Shown: positions 10,510 to 22,784, numbered from the stretch's first letter. The stretch: 64,000 nucleotides of DNA from Cunninghamia lanceolata (GCA_027924645.1 BSBN01000850.1:186001-250000), one strand, 5' to 3'. Notes: a model not told the origin generated them from the sequence alone. Made by a program: numbers and translations.

Positions 10510-11900
10510 ATGGCTAAGAATACAGATCGGGTAACTAGGTCTAGGTCTAATATAGGTGACATCTTCACACAATTACCTGATATACAATAGAATAAGAGTC
10601 CCTTGATTTGGAATTCTAGAGTATTACAGATAGGAAATTCATCGAGTACTCCCCCAAGATCACCGCTGAGTATACCGAACATAATAAGCCCTAATGGTTC
10701 TGCATTCAGATTGCTGAATCTTGGTTTAAGTCCATCTAGAGGTCCAAGTCCTCCTAGAAGTCCAAGCCCTCCTAGAAATCTAAGTCCTAGAAGTCCTAGT
10801 CCACCTAGAGGTCCAACTATGGCATACTTCAATGTCAATTCTCCCATACTATTTGCTAATTATCATGAGATGCCTAAGAATCCTGTGAAAATTTGTCCTA
10901 AGTATCAGGTACATCAAGATCCTAAGGATCATATCTAAATTTTCAAAGAGGCTTACTTTAAAACAAGATTAGAGCATGAGGATGTAGTTTGCAGGTTGTT
11001 TCCATTCACTTTCAATGAGTAGGCTTCCAATTGGTATGTAAATTTGCCAAATAGTCACACTACCACCTAAGAACTAATGGAAGAAGCATTACTATCTAGG
11101 TTTAGAGGTCCAATAGAACCGCCATCTTTGTATCATAAGTTGGCAGGAATCAAAAGAGGCGAAGGTAAACTCATAAACAACTTTAATGATCAGATCCAAA
11201 AACCATAATCAAAGTTAGTTGATCCTTGCACTGTGACTCCTAAGGCAATCTTAGCAATGTATTATGCTGCTTTAGATCTATTGACCATAATGTTTGTAAA
11301 GAGACAACCTGATGTAGATACTGTGTTAAAAGCCTATAAGGAGGCAGTAAAAATCAACCAAGAAATGAGACAGACAAATTATAGTCCTTTTGTGAGTGTA
11401 GGGAATACTATAGTTCCAAACCAAACACAACCATGGAATGGTGTTCCTATGCATCATACTCCATTGTTAAATGCAATGCCTACCTACACACTGGTATATA
11501 ACCATGTCCCTACTCAGGCTATAGTTCCATACACAATTAGTGGTAATAGTAATAACCAAGCCAATGGTTAGTCATTCTTTTAGCCACCTCAGGATACATA
11601 CGTGGCTAAGACACAAGAGGATAGGTAAGAGATGAAAGAAATTACCGCACACTTAAGAAGGTTAACAATTGAGGTGACTCAATTGAGGAACAACAATTTT
11701 TATGGCAGAAATCCTCAGAGTCAGAATCAGAATCAAAATCATAATCAAAGTCAGGGTCACAATCAAAATCAGATTCAAAACCAAGGATAAGGATCACAAA
11801 ATAGAGGGCATAACAGAGATAGTAAAGCTTGGGGAAATGATAATAAAAATCTAAATCAGCCTTAAGCCTCCCAGAATATGGAACACAAGACCAAATAATT
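10510..11900 (+). pseudogene. Gypsy copy 2: gag, broken
   Basis: From ATG 10510 one frame runs to about 11880 through several TAG/TAA stops (10588, 10936, 11020, 11069, 11206, 11569, 11581 among them), most plausible as former Gln codons. Early on there is a Ser/Pro/Arg repeat of SPPRSP type (about 10725-10820). The core (10940-11380) has the capsid-like pattern of plant gypsy gag. The C-terminal part (11700-11860) is rich in Gln and Asn. The start is chosen as the first ATG after the candidate LTR and primer site. No intact protein is expected. Confidence 0.7.
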
Positions 11901-11905
11901 GCACT

Positions 11906-12508
11906 TTGGCTTCTCCATTTGAGAATCCATATAATCAGGAGTCTAAACAGCCTGCTAGAGTACAGATGGCTAATGTAGCACTTAAAAATTGGTGTAGGAT
12001 TCATAATACTAGCACACATGCTAAGGTTGACTGTCCACAATTTCACTTAGTAGCTAGTATCTTTAACGTAGAGGTAGAGGCCCCAACATCTGAGTTCCTA
12101 ATTCCTAAGGGAAATGAGATAGTACCTTCAGGGTTTGAGTCTGCTATGGTATTAGAGAGTTTTACATTCTCAACCAAAGAAGAAGAAAATAAAATAGCAA
12201 AAGATAAACCATATTATTGTGAAAGCTTATATCCAGAATTAGCCTTAGTGCTAGAAAACTTCCAGTTTCCCTTTGAAACTAAAAATGAGGTGTTGTGTGA
12301 ACCAGATGAGGTACAAGCCTTTCAACAGTCTAATAGGAATCATACCTATAATTTGAGGAGTAAAGGCAAACCAGGGGTCCTTTTACTACCTCCACACCTC
12401 CAAATAACTTTAACACTCCACCTGATCAGCATGCAAGTAATAACCCAATGCGTCCTAAAGCTAGTCATCAGGAGATTGGTGTTTCTACAACATCAAAGGT
12501 TTAGATAA
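11906..12508 (+). pseudogene. Gypsy copy 2: gag C-terminus with zinc-knuckle-like motif
   Basis: A 200-residue open segment in a shifted frame relative to the gag core. Near 11986-12040 it has a WC..H....H....C pattern, the compact zinc-binding motif found at the end of Tat/Athila-type gag proteins. An acidic linker toward the protease follows. A frameshift separates it from the upstream gag; the last residues, after about 12380, look out of frame. Confidence 0.65.
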
Positions 12509-12540
12509 GAAAAGTAGATTCTAATGAATCTTCAAAACTA

Positions 12541-13390
12541 ATGAACTATGTGTCTAAAGAAATTAAAAAGGTAAAGGTTAACATACCTTTATATGAGTTA
12601 TTGAGGAGTCCAAGGGTACGAAATGCTTTCATAAAATCCCTAGATGAGTTAGGACCTAGAGATCATCTGGTAGGTTCAAACAATCATGGTAAAGTTACAC
12701 AGACCAAAGATAAAGTTAAGAATGTTGAACAACTTGCAAGCACTAATGTAGTAATGTACGCAGAGAAGAAGGAATCTCATTTTCTATTAACCTTGAGGAT
12801 TTTCAGAAAGAATTTACATAACTGTATGGTTGATTCAGGAGCTTCAGCTAACATCATGCCATTAGGAATATGTAAGACTTTAGGACTTACCCCTACAAAG
12901 TCTACCAAGGTTGTTACACAATTAGATAAATCTAAGGTCAATGTTGGAGGTGAACTGATGCATATTTAAATGTAGTTGGCTTCTAATCCTACAGTAAATC
13001 AATACATTGACATTTAGGTTGTTGATATTACAGTTAATTATGATATGTTATTGAGTAGAGATTGGTCTAAAACTTTAAACAGATATATGGTGACAGACTT
13101 CTCTCACATGTGGTTGCCTTGGAGGGGCATTCCAAACAAAATTAGAATTAAGGTTGAACCCTAGATGAAACACATGATCACATAGTATAATAGGACAAAT
13201 GAGGTACTATATGCTTCGATCGAACCTGGTGTCTACAGGGTTTCAAACAGAGGAGTCCAAATAGAGGAAATTTTAGCCTTTGATGTTGGAACAAAACCTA
13301 CTAATAGTGGAAAAGATGTGTTTGTTGATTCTGATCATGGTTCTTCTAATGAAGAAGATAATGTAGTAACTTCGGTCAAATCATAAGACA
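12541..13390 (+). pseudogene. Gypsy copy 2: aspartic protease
   Basis: The frame 12541-12969 carries the aspartic protease active-site motif VDSGAS at about 12829, followed by NIMPLGICKTLG, typical of plant gypsy proteases. It continues past a TAA at 12967 to an LLSRDW block near 13050, the second conserved protease region (usual Gly replaced by Ser), and an acidic linker to about 13380. Further stops at 12973, 13015 and 13162 break it. It lies between gag and the additional RNase H. Confidence 0.8.
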
Positions 13391-13449
13391 AGAAATGGAG
13401 AAATTCATACAATAGGAAGTCCCTATCCAATGTGGTTTGTATAGGAATT

Positions 13450-14200
13450 GGTGTAGTACTGCTCATTCTGAAGAGAACTGTGGAATGTGCGGAGACATAA
13501 TTGAATATCAACACAGGAAGTGTGTGGAATTAATGGGGAAACAAAAAGAAAAGGGTGTCCTTAATGAGCCTCCATGAGGATGCTAACAGGTTGCTAAAGA
13601 ATCAAAGTGAGGATGTGGAAGAAAAAGGTATCAATCATTCTAAATTTCATAAACAGACAGAGAGTACAATGATACCTACAAGTCAGGAAAGGATAAATGA
13701 GAATATGCATGCTCCTACAAAACGTGAGGTAAGTAAAATAAGTCCCGTTAAAACAAAGAGTCCAATTCATAAAAACAAAAGTAACATGTGGACTTTAAAA
13801 TGTGATGGATCGAAATCCAAACAGAGGGCAGGAGTAGGAGTTGAACTTATTGATCCAAATGGTAAATCCCTTTTGGCAGCATATAGACTCCAATTTCCAT
13901 GCACCAATAACGTAGCATAGTATGAAGCTCTGATCTATGGATTAGTGATGGCCATAAAGAAAAAGGTAAAAGTGCTCAAGGTATAAATTTCTTATTCTGA
14001 GCTGGTAGTTAGACAAGTTAGGAGGTTATATGCATGTAATTTAAAAAAATGGTTAGTTAGAGGCATAGTGTATGGGATTTGATTGAATCTTTTGATTCTT
14101 TTAACATTGAACATACCCCTAGGGAATTGAATCAACGAACAGATGCCTTAGCAATTGCTGCTAGTTCTTTAGAACCCCTAACTTTGTCAGGTCTATAACG
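13450..14200 (+). pseudogene. Gypsy copy 2: linker and additional RNase H domain
   Basis: Homologous to 4918-5640 at high nucleotide identity. The frame 13555-13920 includes the DGS motif near 13804 and runs to a TAG at 13918, where the EYEAL glutamate motif begins. After a frameshift near 13985 the third acidic motif appears as a Ser-Glu-Leu block. It sits between protease and reverse transcriptase, confirming that the order in copy 1 is a family property. Confidence 0.75.
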
Positions 14201-14213
14201 ATTTGTTATAGAG

Positions 14214-14838
14214 TTGGTAAATGTATCAAGTATACCCAACAATGTGATGCATTTCCATGTGTTTGAAGGTGATCAACAGATTGTGGATTTTATCACAAGT
14301 CATGATGTGTTCAAAACACAAATTATTGATGAACAAGAAAGACCAGATGTATCTTGGGATGAAGAGAATATAGTGGACTTGAAAGTTAATTTCCTTCCCA
14401 AGGGAGTGATAGAATTAGAGAAGATCTTTGACTTTGATGGAGTGGTTAGACAAAAGGATCTTCCTAAAACTGAAGGAGGTAAGTGTGATCCTTTCAACTT
14501 AGGGACAAAGCAAAATCCTTTGAATGTATTAATTGGAAAAACTTGCTCTGATGAATTAAGGAACGAGATTGTAGGAGTGTTGAAAGAGTATAAACATGTG
14601 ATGTCATGGACTTATGAAGATCTGAAAGCATATGACACTTCTATCCATAACACACGTGATTCCATTAAGGCCAGGGGTGAAACCATTTAGAAAGAAACAA
14701 AGGCCAGTAAACACTATATTAGAGCCCCTAATTTTTTAAGAGGTTAAAAAATTATTGTCTGCAAGGATAATTTTTCTAGTAAGACATTCTACCTGGGTAG
14801 CTAACTTAGTGGTATGTAAGAAAGAAAAATGGAGACCT
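14214..14838 (+). pseudogene. Gypsy copy 2: start of reverse transcriptase, truncated
   Basis: Collinear with 5700-6310 of copy 1. It is open from 14214 to 14690, shifts frame, and loses homology abruptly at about 14838, just inside the first reverse transcriptase block (KKNGD). No catalytic box, RNase H or integrase follows, so this copy is a 3' truncation or a deletion product. Confidence 0.8.
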
Positions 14839-15052
14839 ACTTTATAGAATGACCAAAGACCTTCTTGTACACTAGTAAGTAATTTCCCACTTCAAACTAG
14901 GCAATTTTTCTTTGCAAATGACACTTTTCAAGTTTTAAAGGTGGGATTTCAAGCATTTGGATGGTGGTTTTAGGACTAACACAAAATATTATATCTTCTT
15001 GCCCATTAGCAATCTTTTACAATCTAAAGGTGGCTTTCTAACATTCATTTGT

Positions 15053-15815
15053 AGTTTCCATGTGACATTAGTGATTTATTGACATTAGCACTGCATCAAT
15101 AGACCTAAACCCCAACCTTTATCCTCTCTCTATTTGAGATTTAGTTTTGGCACTCTAACTTTGTAAGCCTCATTCTTGGGAATTTGAGCTCAAATTTTAG
15201 AGCATTTTTTTATTTGGACTAATTTTTTGTGGCTTCATAGTGGTATAGTCCATTCTTAATTTTGATGTCATGTTTTCTAGAATTTATAGTTTCTTAGAGA
15301 TGTTGTTGGCTCATCCTAATTTTGGGAATTTCTAGGGCTTTGTTTGTGCTCATACAAACTCCTTTTCAAGTGGCAGTTTTTTAAGATGTATTTTTTGAAT
15401 ACTTTGTAGTGGTACCCTCAATTTCTAGGGCTTTGCAGTTTCCATGTGACATTAGTGATTTATTGACATTAGCACTACATCAATAGACCTAAACCCCAAC
15501 CTTTATCCTCTCTCTATTTGAGATTTAGTTTTGGCACTCTAACTTTGTAAGCCTCATTCTTGGGAATTTGAGCTCAAATTTTAGAGCATTTTTTGATTTG
15601 GACTAATTTTTTGTGGCTTCATAGTGGTATAGTCCATTCTTAATTTTGATGTCCTATTTTCTAGAATTTATAGTTTCTTAGAGATGTTGTTGGCTCATCC
15701 TAATTTTGGGAATTTCTAGGGCTTTGTTTGGGCTCATACAAACTCCTTTTCAAGTGGCAATTTTTTAAGATGTATTTTTCGAATACTTTGTAGTGGTACC
15801 CTCAATTTGTTCTCA
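15053..15815 (+). repeat. 384-bp tandem duplication in non-coding DNA
   Basis: Two adjacent copies (15053-15436 and 15437-about 15815) are nearly identical, differing by a few substitutions. The motif AATTTCTAGGGCTTTG occurs at the junction and inside the unit, so unequal exchange at that short homology is a simple origin. No coding potential is seen. DNA at 14839-15052 is likewise featureless. Confidence 0.85.
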
Positions 15816-17239
15816 TTTTGCTTTAGATCTTTAGTTTTAGAATTTTGGCATCATTTAGCAACAATAAAACAAAGATTAAGACCACTTAGCACTTTTGGCA
15901 AGTGGTTTTTGTACATGCACCAAGCATAAAGTGTGATCATCATATTTTGTTAGGGGATCTTTTCATTGTGTGATTTTGGGGGGTGTGCATTTGATTTTGC
16001 TAGGGTGTGGTTGTTTTGATTGCTCCTTTGATTAACTGATCTAGTTGGGGTTTCATTGAGTGTTTTTAATGTTGTACATGATATTTTATCACTTTGGACC
16101 ATGAGAACTATTTGTCCTTGGACTAAAGGGATCAAGCCTCATTGCTACATGTGTCATCTCTTATCCTATCTCCATAGACTCATTCTTGGACCAAGTGACA
16201 AATATTAGAAGGTTGAATGGTCTAACAACAATGAACAAGTCATTGGAATCATTGGACACTTTCTTGAGGATACTTTTCATTGTATAGTGCACATAGAGTG
16301 ACCTTTCGCTACTTGGACAATCATCTAATCGTTGTACAAAGATCTTGAATTGCCATCTAAAAGAGACGCCTCATTAGACAGACCTTGACATACACATGAT
16401 ATTGAGATGCATAATGATTCTCCTATAGATGTTCATACTCACACCATTGATATGAATAGTTCATGGGATGAGCAATTTAGTCATTTGACACACATTGAGA
16501 TTTCACCACCTCTAATAGCTTTGATAGTTGTTCATACTTAGGCATTTGATGTGGACACATCATGGGATGAGTAGTGTAGTCATATGACATGCACTAAAAT
16601 TCCACCTCCACTTGTTGATTCTATAGAGTTCAATTACTTCACCAAGGGCTTCTAGTGATTCCATTCAACAAGATCACCCTTAGTTTTTAGATATAATTTA
16701 TTACTAGGATACTTTTAGATTTGGAGGAAACCATTGGGGACTTGGTTTTTCTCTTCAATGATAGTTCTTTATTAGCTACATCATCACCATCATCTTTGGA
16801 ACCTTTTCTACTTTAGTTTCCACATGGTTTTGAGATGGCATCTTATTTAATTCTAAGTTTGGGACTATTGATTAGATCTTGACACCACTCAACATTGACA
16901 TGAGGATCAAGTAAAATTTTCTAAAGATCTTCATCTTGTTACATCCCTTCATTCCATTGTTTGATGTGGAGGGACCTACTTCAACACTCGTTGTGTGACT
17001 ATCTATGTCTACATTCTCTCTCTTCTTTGTGGAGGTACTGATGTCCCTAATCTTATAAGGATTTCAAGATAACTTGAAATACTAAAAGGGTAGTTTGACA
17101 AATCAATTTGCTATTTTTGTATTGCAAGTTATCTTGAAACCAACTAAATCAATGACAAACATGATCCTTCAAACTCTTTTTTTGGGAAATTGATGGTGAT
17201 TTGGACGGGGATAATAAAATTACTTGCAATACTAAAAGG
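15816..17239. other. Non-coding DNA with a faint coding fossil
   Basis: No open gene. Around 16430-16620 a short protein-like repeat (DxxSSWDEQ.SH.T pattern) occurs twice with stops. About 30 bp with AAAAGGGTAGTTTGACAAAT is repeated at 17087 and 17237. Both could be decayed gag or linker sequence of the gypsy remnant that follows. Confidence 0.35.
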
Positions 17240-17720
17240 GTAGTTTGACAAATAGAGAAGCATTGCTTAGCATTAAGATTATTGTTAATACCGTTAAGGT
17301 TGGTGCCTTATTTGACTCATGTTCATAGACTAACTTGATTGCATAGAGCTTGGAAACATAACTTTTTTTGAAGATATTTCAACACCCTAAACCCTATGGT
17401 TTGGGTTGGATTAAGGAGGGTAATCAACTTCTTGTTGATAGGTAGTGTAAGTGTAAGTTTGTTGTTGGTAAGTTTATTGATTCAAGGTTTTGGTAGATGT
17501 TGCCCCTATGGATATGTGTGTAGTGTTTTTGGGTAGTGTCTATTTGCATGATATGAAATTAGTCCTCTATAGGAGATGAAACAAATGTGAGTGTATAAAG
17601 AATTACAGTCCTTCATGTTGTATGCTTATCATGGTAAGAAGTATTTTGAGATCTCAAATTTTCATGGGAAGATAGTTGCATCATTTTTGTATTTTCAATA
17701 GAGGAAACCAATGTTGATAA
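17240..17720 (+). pseudogene. Fossil gypsy protease region
   Basis: Translation with frameshifts tolerated gives a recognisable gypsy protease pattern: a LFDS.SQ.NLI active-site block near 17310-17335 (the Gly after DS is Cys here), an HPKPYGLGWI block near 17390, and a PM.VC.V.LGS.YLHD block near 17500-17560. These are the conserved blocks of chromovirus-like proteases. No reverse transcriptase is found downstream, so only a fragment survives. It appears older than the gypsy copies at 4918-14838. Confidence 0.5.
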
Positions 17721-19080
17721 TGTAAATCCTAGTTCAAGCAATTTTACTTTATATCATCAAAACACATAGAGGAAGAGTTGTACTAAGTTATAGTTTGCTT
17801 TAATTTTGTGGCATAAGCCAAAGTGCAATATATGTTACTTGTTGAAGGGTACGTTTGCCCTCATCCATGGAGTCTCTAAGATTATGGGGATCAAAAGCTC
17901 CTTAATTAGGGAGGTGTGATATGGAAATGGATGCAATTTTTGTGCTCTTTGGCACATTTTGAGACAAAGGACAACTTCACATATACGTTAAAAAATGTTT
18001 AGGGTGGTATTGGACATCTATGTGCAGGTTTAAGTGTGCATGAAGATCTTTAAAATTGAGTAATTTTCTCATTTTGATAAAATCATTGGTTTGTATTGGA
18101 GGTGGATGTGTAACAGTCATGGTGAATGCTTAATCATCCCTTGGTGGAAGTGGTGAATCCATTCTATTCAATCTAGTGAAGTTCCAAATTTCTAACTTCT
18201 CATTTCCATGATCATTTTAACTTTTTTAACTTTTGATTAAATTATATATATAATAAATTAAATCTTATAACTCAAATAATTAAAAGCTATAATGAAAGTA
18301 AGTTTGAGAACTCTCCCCCTCCCCATCCCCGAAAAAAAGAAAATACAAAAATTCCCTTCCCCTATTCCTTATATTATTGCCTTCTTTTTTCAACCTAAGA
18401 AGTATCCTTAGTAATTTAAGGATCATCGAAATACCTACCATTTCTAGGGTGCATCTCTATATTTTGACTTTCTTGCATTGAGATTGACATCACATATTTG
18501 CAAGGTTCACCACATGCAAAAATTAAAGCCCAACATTTTAAAATGAAATGGTCTCTTAATCATTCTAGAAAAGATATGTATACAATTTGGTTTCATACTT
18601 TTACTTGATAGAAAGATTTGCAAGTGGCTATCATTCGATGCAAACGAGGAGTTGCCTAAAAGCAACGTTTTAATTTTTTAAATAAATGTTTACCTTTTCT
18701 TATCTTATCTTCCCACCACTATGTTTTTATTGTTTGGTTCCCTCTTTTTAGGTGGGATGTTGCATTTATATAATATATATGTCAAGAGGCATTCTAGAGT
18801 GTAGTAAAGTATGTGACGTGTACATAAAAATTAAAATATAATTGACATATATTTAAATAAAATCAAAACTATAAAATAACTTTTAAGTAATTAAAATAAA
18901 ATAAATCTTCATCATCTGATAATGGGTCGAGCAGACGGTGATAGACATCATAATAATTATGAGGGTGGCACGAGCATAGTAATTACACTGTGAGATGGAG
19001 GAGTTGATAATCACTTCAAGGACGAGACAAAGGATTTCATAAGTCTTCAATGTGTTAATTACATCTCAAGAAATAGGATA
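17721..19080. other. AT-rich intergenic DNA
   Basis: Low-complexity, AT-rich sequence, especially 18230-18300 and 18830-18910. I see no gene, RNA or clear repeat boundary. Confidence 0.5.
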
Positions 19081-19157
19081 TTGGCAATGGCATCTTTGGC
19101 TGGTACGAGGGGATTGGGGAGAAAAATGGCTGGTAGCTCTAAGGGAAAGGTGTCGCA

Positions 19158-19532
19158 ATGGATAGGGAGCCTAAGAAAAGGAAACATAGGGTCTCGGGCG
19201 AGGAGGCATTCGCAAATTTCATGGTGGTGGTGGATAGAGATATACTTAACCCTGGTCTGTGGCTATGGAGGGAGAGAATATGGGTATTAGCTAAGGCTAT
19301 AGATGGTTCCCTAGGGGTTAGTATTCGATCTGCAATGATAAAGCTCCTCCTAGACCCTAGTTACACCTGTGGGAGATGGAATACTTTTTATGTCGCACAA
19401 TCACTCGCCTATGCCTCCATGTTATCGATGATGACGAGCTCCTTCCTTTTGCATGATGACACTGGTGATGTTATCCACCAATCTAAAGTTCATTTTGATT
19501 GTTTCTTAGAGTATTTGCATGCCATCAAGTGA
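19158..19532 (+). CDS. Unknown ORF, 124 residues
   Basis: Open frame starting ATG GAT AGG, with a basic start (KKRKHR) and mixed hydrophobic content, including a LWLWRERIWVLAK segment. Codon composition is less AT-biased than the flanks, which favours a former coding role. After the stop near 19532 similar text continues in broken frames to about 19680. I do not recognise a family. It could be a decayed LINE or host fragment. An overlapping frame at 19081-19290 is probably a shadow. Confidence 0.3.
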   Translation: MDREPKKRKHRVSGEEAFANFMVVVDRDILNPGLWLWRERIWVLAKAIDGSLGVSIRSAMIKLLLDPSYTCGRWNTFYVAQSLAYASMLSMMTSSFLLHDDTGDVIHQSKVHFDCFLEYLHAIK

Positions 19533-19931
19533 CACCAATTCTATCTCCAATGAGTGGTTGAAGAAATTGCTCTAGGTCTAAAGATTACGCTCCCTACTGA
19601 GGCTATCCCATGGAGTCTGAATGTTGTGATGGTGATGAAGCAAAGAAAGATGAGGTAGTGGTGAAGGTTCTTGGTTTGGTGAATGTTGGGAAGGTTCCAG
19701 GTTTGAATGTTCATTGTGATAAATGTAAACTTATGTCTAGGGGGTAATGAGGTATGTGTAATTTGCCTCAGCGCCCAAACCTTTTATTAAGACTACTTAA
19801 GACTCATAAATAGTAGATGATAGGGGCATAGATACTGGTAGTAAGTTGATATTATAATAGTTAGATATTTCATTGGTTGAATTACTCTTCAGACCTGGCT
19901 TTTTGTGGCCATGTAGCCTAAAACACTAGCC

Positions 19932-20806
19932 TTTTTGGTTCCTAGATCCTAAACGAGGTAATATAACCAAAAAAAAAACTTCATAAATAAAATTAACTCT
20001 TAAGTAAATAAAAATAACACTTCAACTAAAAATAAAGTAAACAATGCAAATAAATTAAGATAATTCTTAAATAGCTCTAAAGTAAAATAAATATCTCTTA
20101 ATTAAATAAAATAATGCTTAACTAAATAAAGATACCTCTTCAAATAAAACATCTCTTTTTATATTTCAAATAGATGGGTTTAAGATATTTATACTAGTTA
20201 AAATACATCTATCTAAAAAATGTTTTTGGTTCCTAAATCCTAAACCAGGTAATATTAGCCGATGATGGCATGGTTCGGTGGTTAAGTCGCTTGGTTGTAG
20301 TAGCGGCCACCAGAGTTCAAAACCCCCGCTGGGCCAACGAGCTTGCAAGGCTTTACACCTTCGCTGGGCCAACGAGCTCACGAGTTTGAAGTGTTCTTTC
20401 TAGGGGATGAGGTCCCCCATGTTGTGGCCTCACCGGTTCATTGCTCCAAGCAAAAGCATTAGTGTGGACCCGGAGGGCGTGTCGCACCAGCGTTACCGGT
20501 CACGTTAAAAAGTTTACCAGGCGCATTATCTTTAAAAAAAAAAAAAAAACCAGGTAATATTAAAAAAATAAATAAATCTTCATAAATAAAATTAACTCTT
20601 AATAAATAAAAATAATGACTTCAAATAAAAATAAAGTAAACAATGTAAATAAATTAAGATATTAGTAAAATAAATAACTCTTAATTAAATAAAATAATGC
20701 TTAAGTAAATAAAGATAGCTCTTCAAATAAAACATCTCTTTTTATATTTTAGATAGATGTGTTTAAGATATCTATACTAGTTAAAATACATCTATCTAAA
20801 AATGTC
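19932..20806 (+). repeat. Tandem duplication of an AT-rich 290-bp unit; second unit carries a SINE
   Basis: Unit 1 (19932-20221) and unit 2 (20223-20806, minus the SINE) share sequence from TTTTTGGTTCCTA through an ATAAAATTAACTCTTAA block to CATCTATCTAAAAA. Unit 2 is interrupted exactly within its AAACCAGGTAATATTA segment by the SINE. The SINE therefore postdates the duplication. Confidence 0.85.
20258..20546 (+). mobile_element. tRNA-derived SINE with poly(A) tail and 16-bp TSD
   Basis: The body starts GCCGATGATGGCATGG and ends in a poly(A) run (20534-20549). Near the 5' end is a tRNA-like head: an A-box-like segment TGGTTCGGTGG at 20271-20281 and a B-box-like GAGTTCAAAACC at 20313-20324, the internal RNA polymerase III promoter. 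A 17-bp internal repeat (CGCTGGGCCAACGAGCT) occurs at 20328 and 20362. The flanks carry the target duplication AAACCAGGTAATATTA at 20242-20257 and 20547-20562; its first As merge with the tail. The element is GC-rich against an AT-rich background. The family name is not known to me. Confidence 0.9.
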
Positions 20807-20866
20807 TCTCCACTATTTTATTTACATTGTTTATATTGTTTACTTTGTTTTTATTTGAAGAGCTAT
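20611..20866. repeat. Imperfect inverted repeat
   Basis: The segment CTTCAAATAAAAATAAAG at 20619-20636 and onward reappears in reverse complement at about 20822-20864, giving arms of roughly 40 bp around a 170-bp loop. It may be a foldback product of the AT-rich tandem unit. Confidence 0.5.
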
Positions 20867-20869
20867 TTT

Positions 20870-22780
20870 TAGGTAATACACTTGTTTTATTTTGTATGTA
20901 ACTTGTAATTTTTCTTTTGGAAAAGCCACCATTCATTGTTTGGATAATTATTTTGTTGTGTTTTTACTTTCAAAAATGTAGTAAACATTATATACTTATA
21001 TGTTAATTTTAATAGTTTCATTTGTAGGCATTAATATATAATTTAAAATTTTGATGTCTTTATATTTAAAAAATAAATTTTGGTCCTAAATAGTTTTTCT
21101 TTGGTCCTAAATAGTTTTTCTTTCATGGTTATGACATTGGATGCTTGTCCCCTATTGCCACTATAGGTTACGCCTCTTGGCATAATTAGAATGCGTAAAG
21201 GAATAAATCACATTTGGATAAATTTAATTAAAACAAATTAAATAAATAAAATTAGATTATTGAGTTGAGATTTTAATAATAAAATACTAATAAATGTGTA
21301 TAAAAATAAATAAATAAATGTATTTAATTTTAGGTTTGATGTTGATTAAATTATAATAGATGCCACTTTGTGATTTGGCTTTATGTCAGTGTTAAAATTA
21401 TATTAAATGATTGTTGTTAGATTATTAAATTGGTTGGTTACAAAAAAGAACTATGTGGGCATGGATTTGACACTACTCTACAAAATCAATCATTCTCTAC
21501 ATATTAAACCCTTCTGATTGTAGACCTTCTCTACTTATAAATAAAAATCCATCTCAAAGTCTAGAACCTATATCTAAAGAATAGCAGTGTTAATGGACAA
21601 CTTTGGGAGCTTACTAAGCAAGGGTCTTCTCTTTATGTCAAGCCCTTGGAACCAAGAATAATAATTTGAACAAGATTAGAGACACACCAAGGAATCATGA
21701 AATATGCCTAGGACATGTGTATGCTGATGTAATGTGTAATAGAGCACTCTCTTGATTCCTAAATGATAAGATAATCATAATGAATTAGGATTTTTCCTTT
21801 TATACAACACTCTATTGAACATAAATTAACACATTTCAAGCTCAAGTAAGAAAGTAACAACTAGTAGGAAGGGAATTGACTTGAACACATTTACAATTTG
21901 AATTTGAAAGATTTGGGGTAATTTTTATGCCCATAGATCTAACATAGGAAAAAGAATAGATAAAGTTTAAAGATCAAAACTAGTCCCTTAGGATGTGTGA
22001 AAGTGTACATTAATAAGCTTAGGTTCAGGGTAATTGCCAAGTTTTACACAAAAATACCATTTGTACACTAGTCATTGCATTAGGGACAACTTGGTCAAAA
22101 TGAGTTCAAAATAGAGGGGAAAAGTGTAAGCTATGCAATTTTCACCCTTACATTTCCCTACCACCTTAACTTGCATGTGAACTACTTCTAGTATGTATAT
22201 CTTAAATACATATATCTAAAAGACATCAAGAGATATCAATATGTTTTAATTAATATTAATTATATAATTATAAATTAATTATTAAATTATATTACATGAT
22301 TTTAATTATATATAGTACATTTTTTAGATTATGTGGTGTATAATTTTATAATAGAATATAATGTAAAACATACTATATATAACTACTAATTATTAATGAC
22401 ATGTAAATGACTATCAAATTTATGTCTAGGAGGTTTTGTGAACACGGTGACTCCATTACAATTCATCCCCTTGTTGCCATTGTAATTGCACCTCTTGGTG
22501 TAATGAATATGTATGTCAAAACAAAACAAGTAGGCAACATGAAAGTAAATATTCAAACACTCATAAAACTGATATACATATGGAGGATTATTCCACACCC
22601 ACTCCTTATAATCTACACTGCATTTGAATTCTTATAAACAAAGAAGAAAAAGTTTCGATAAGTAGTATCTTAAATTCATTTAAAATAGGCTCAAACCAAT
22701 TACTTAACAATGTCAACAAGAAAAAGTTTAAAAGGATTGAGAAAACTGTTAGGTACTGTATAAGTTAGAAATATCTATTA
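20870..22780. other. Non-coding AT-rich DNA
   Basis: No gene supported. A block near 21140-21190 and one near 22440-22510 share a weak similarity (CCTCTTGG followed by an AATGAATATG-like run), possibly parts of one old repeat. Short ORFs at 22386-22637 overlap each other on both strands and look fortuitous. Confidence 0.4.
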
Positions 22781-22784
22781 GGCA

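Noticed and set aside
22386..22637. Short ORFs on both strands
   Set aside because: Overlap each other with no motif or codon signal.
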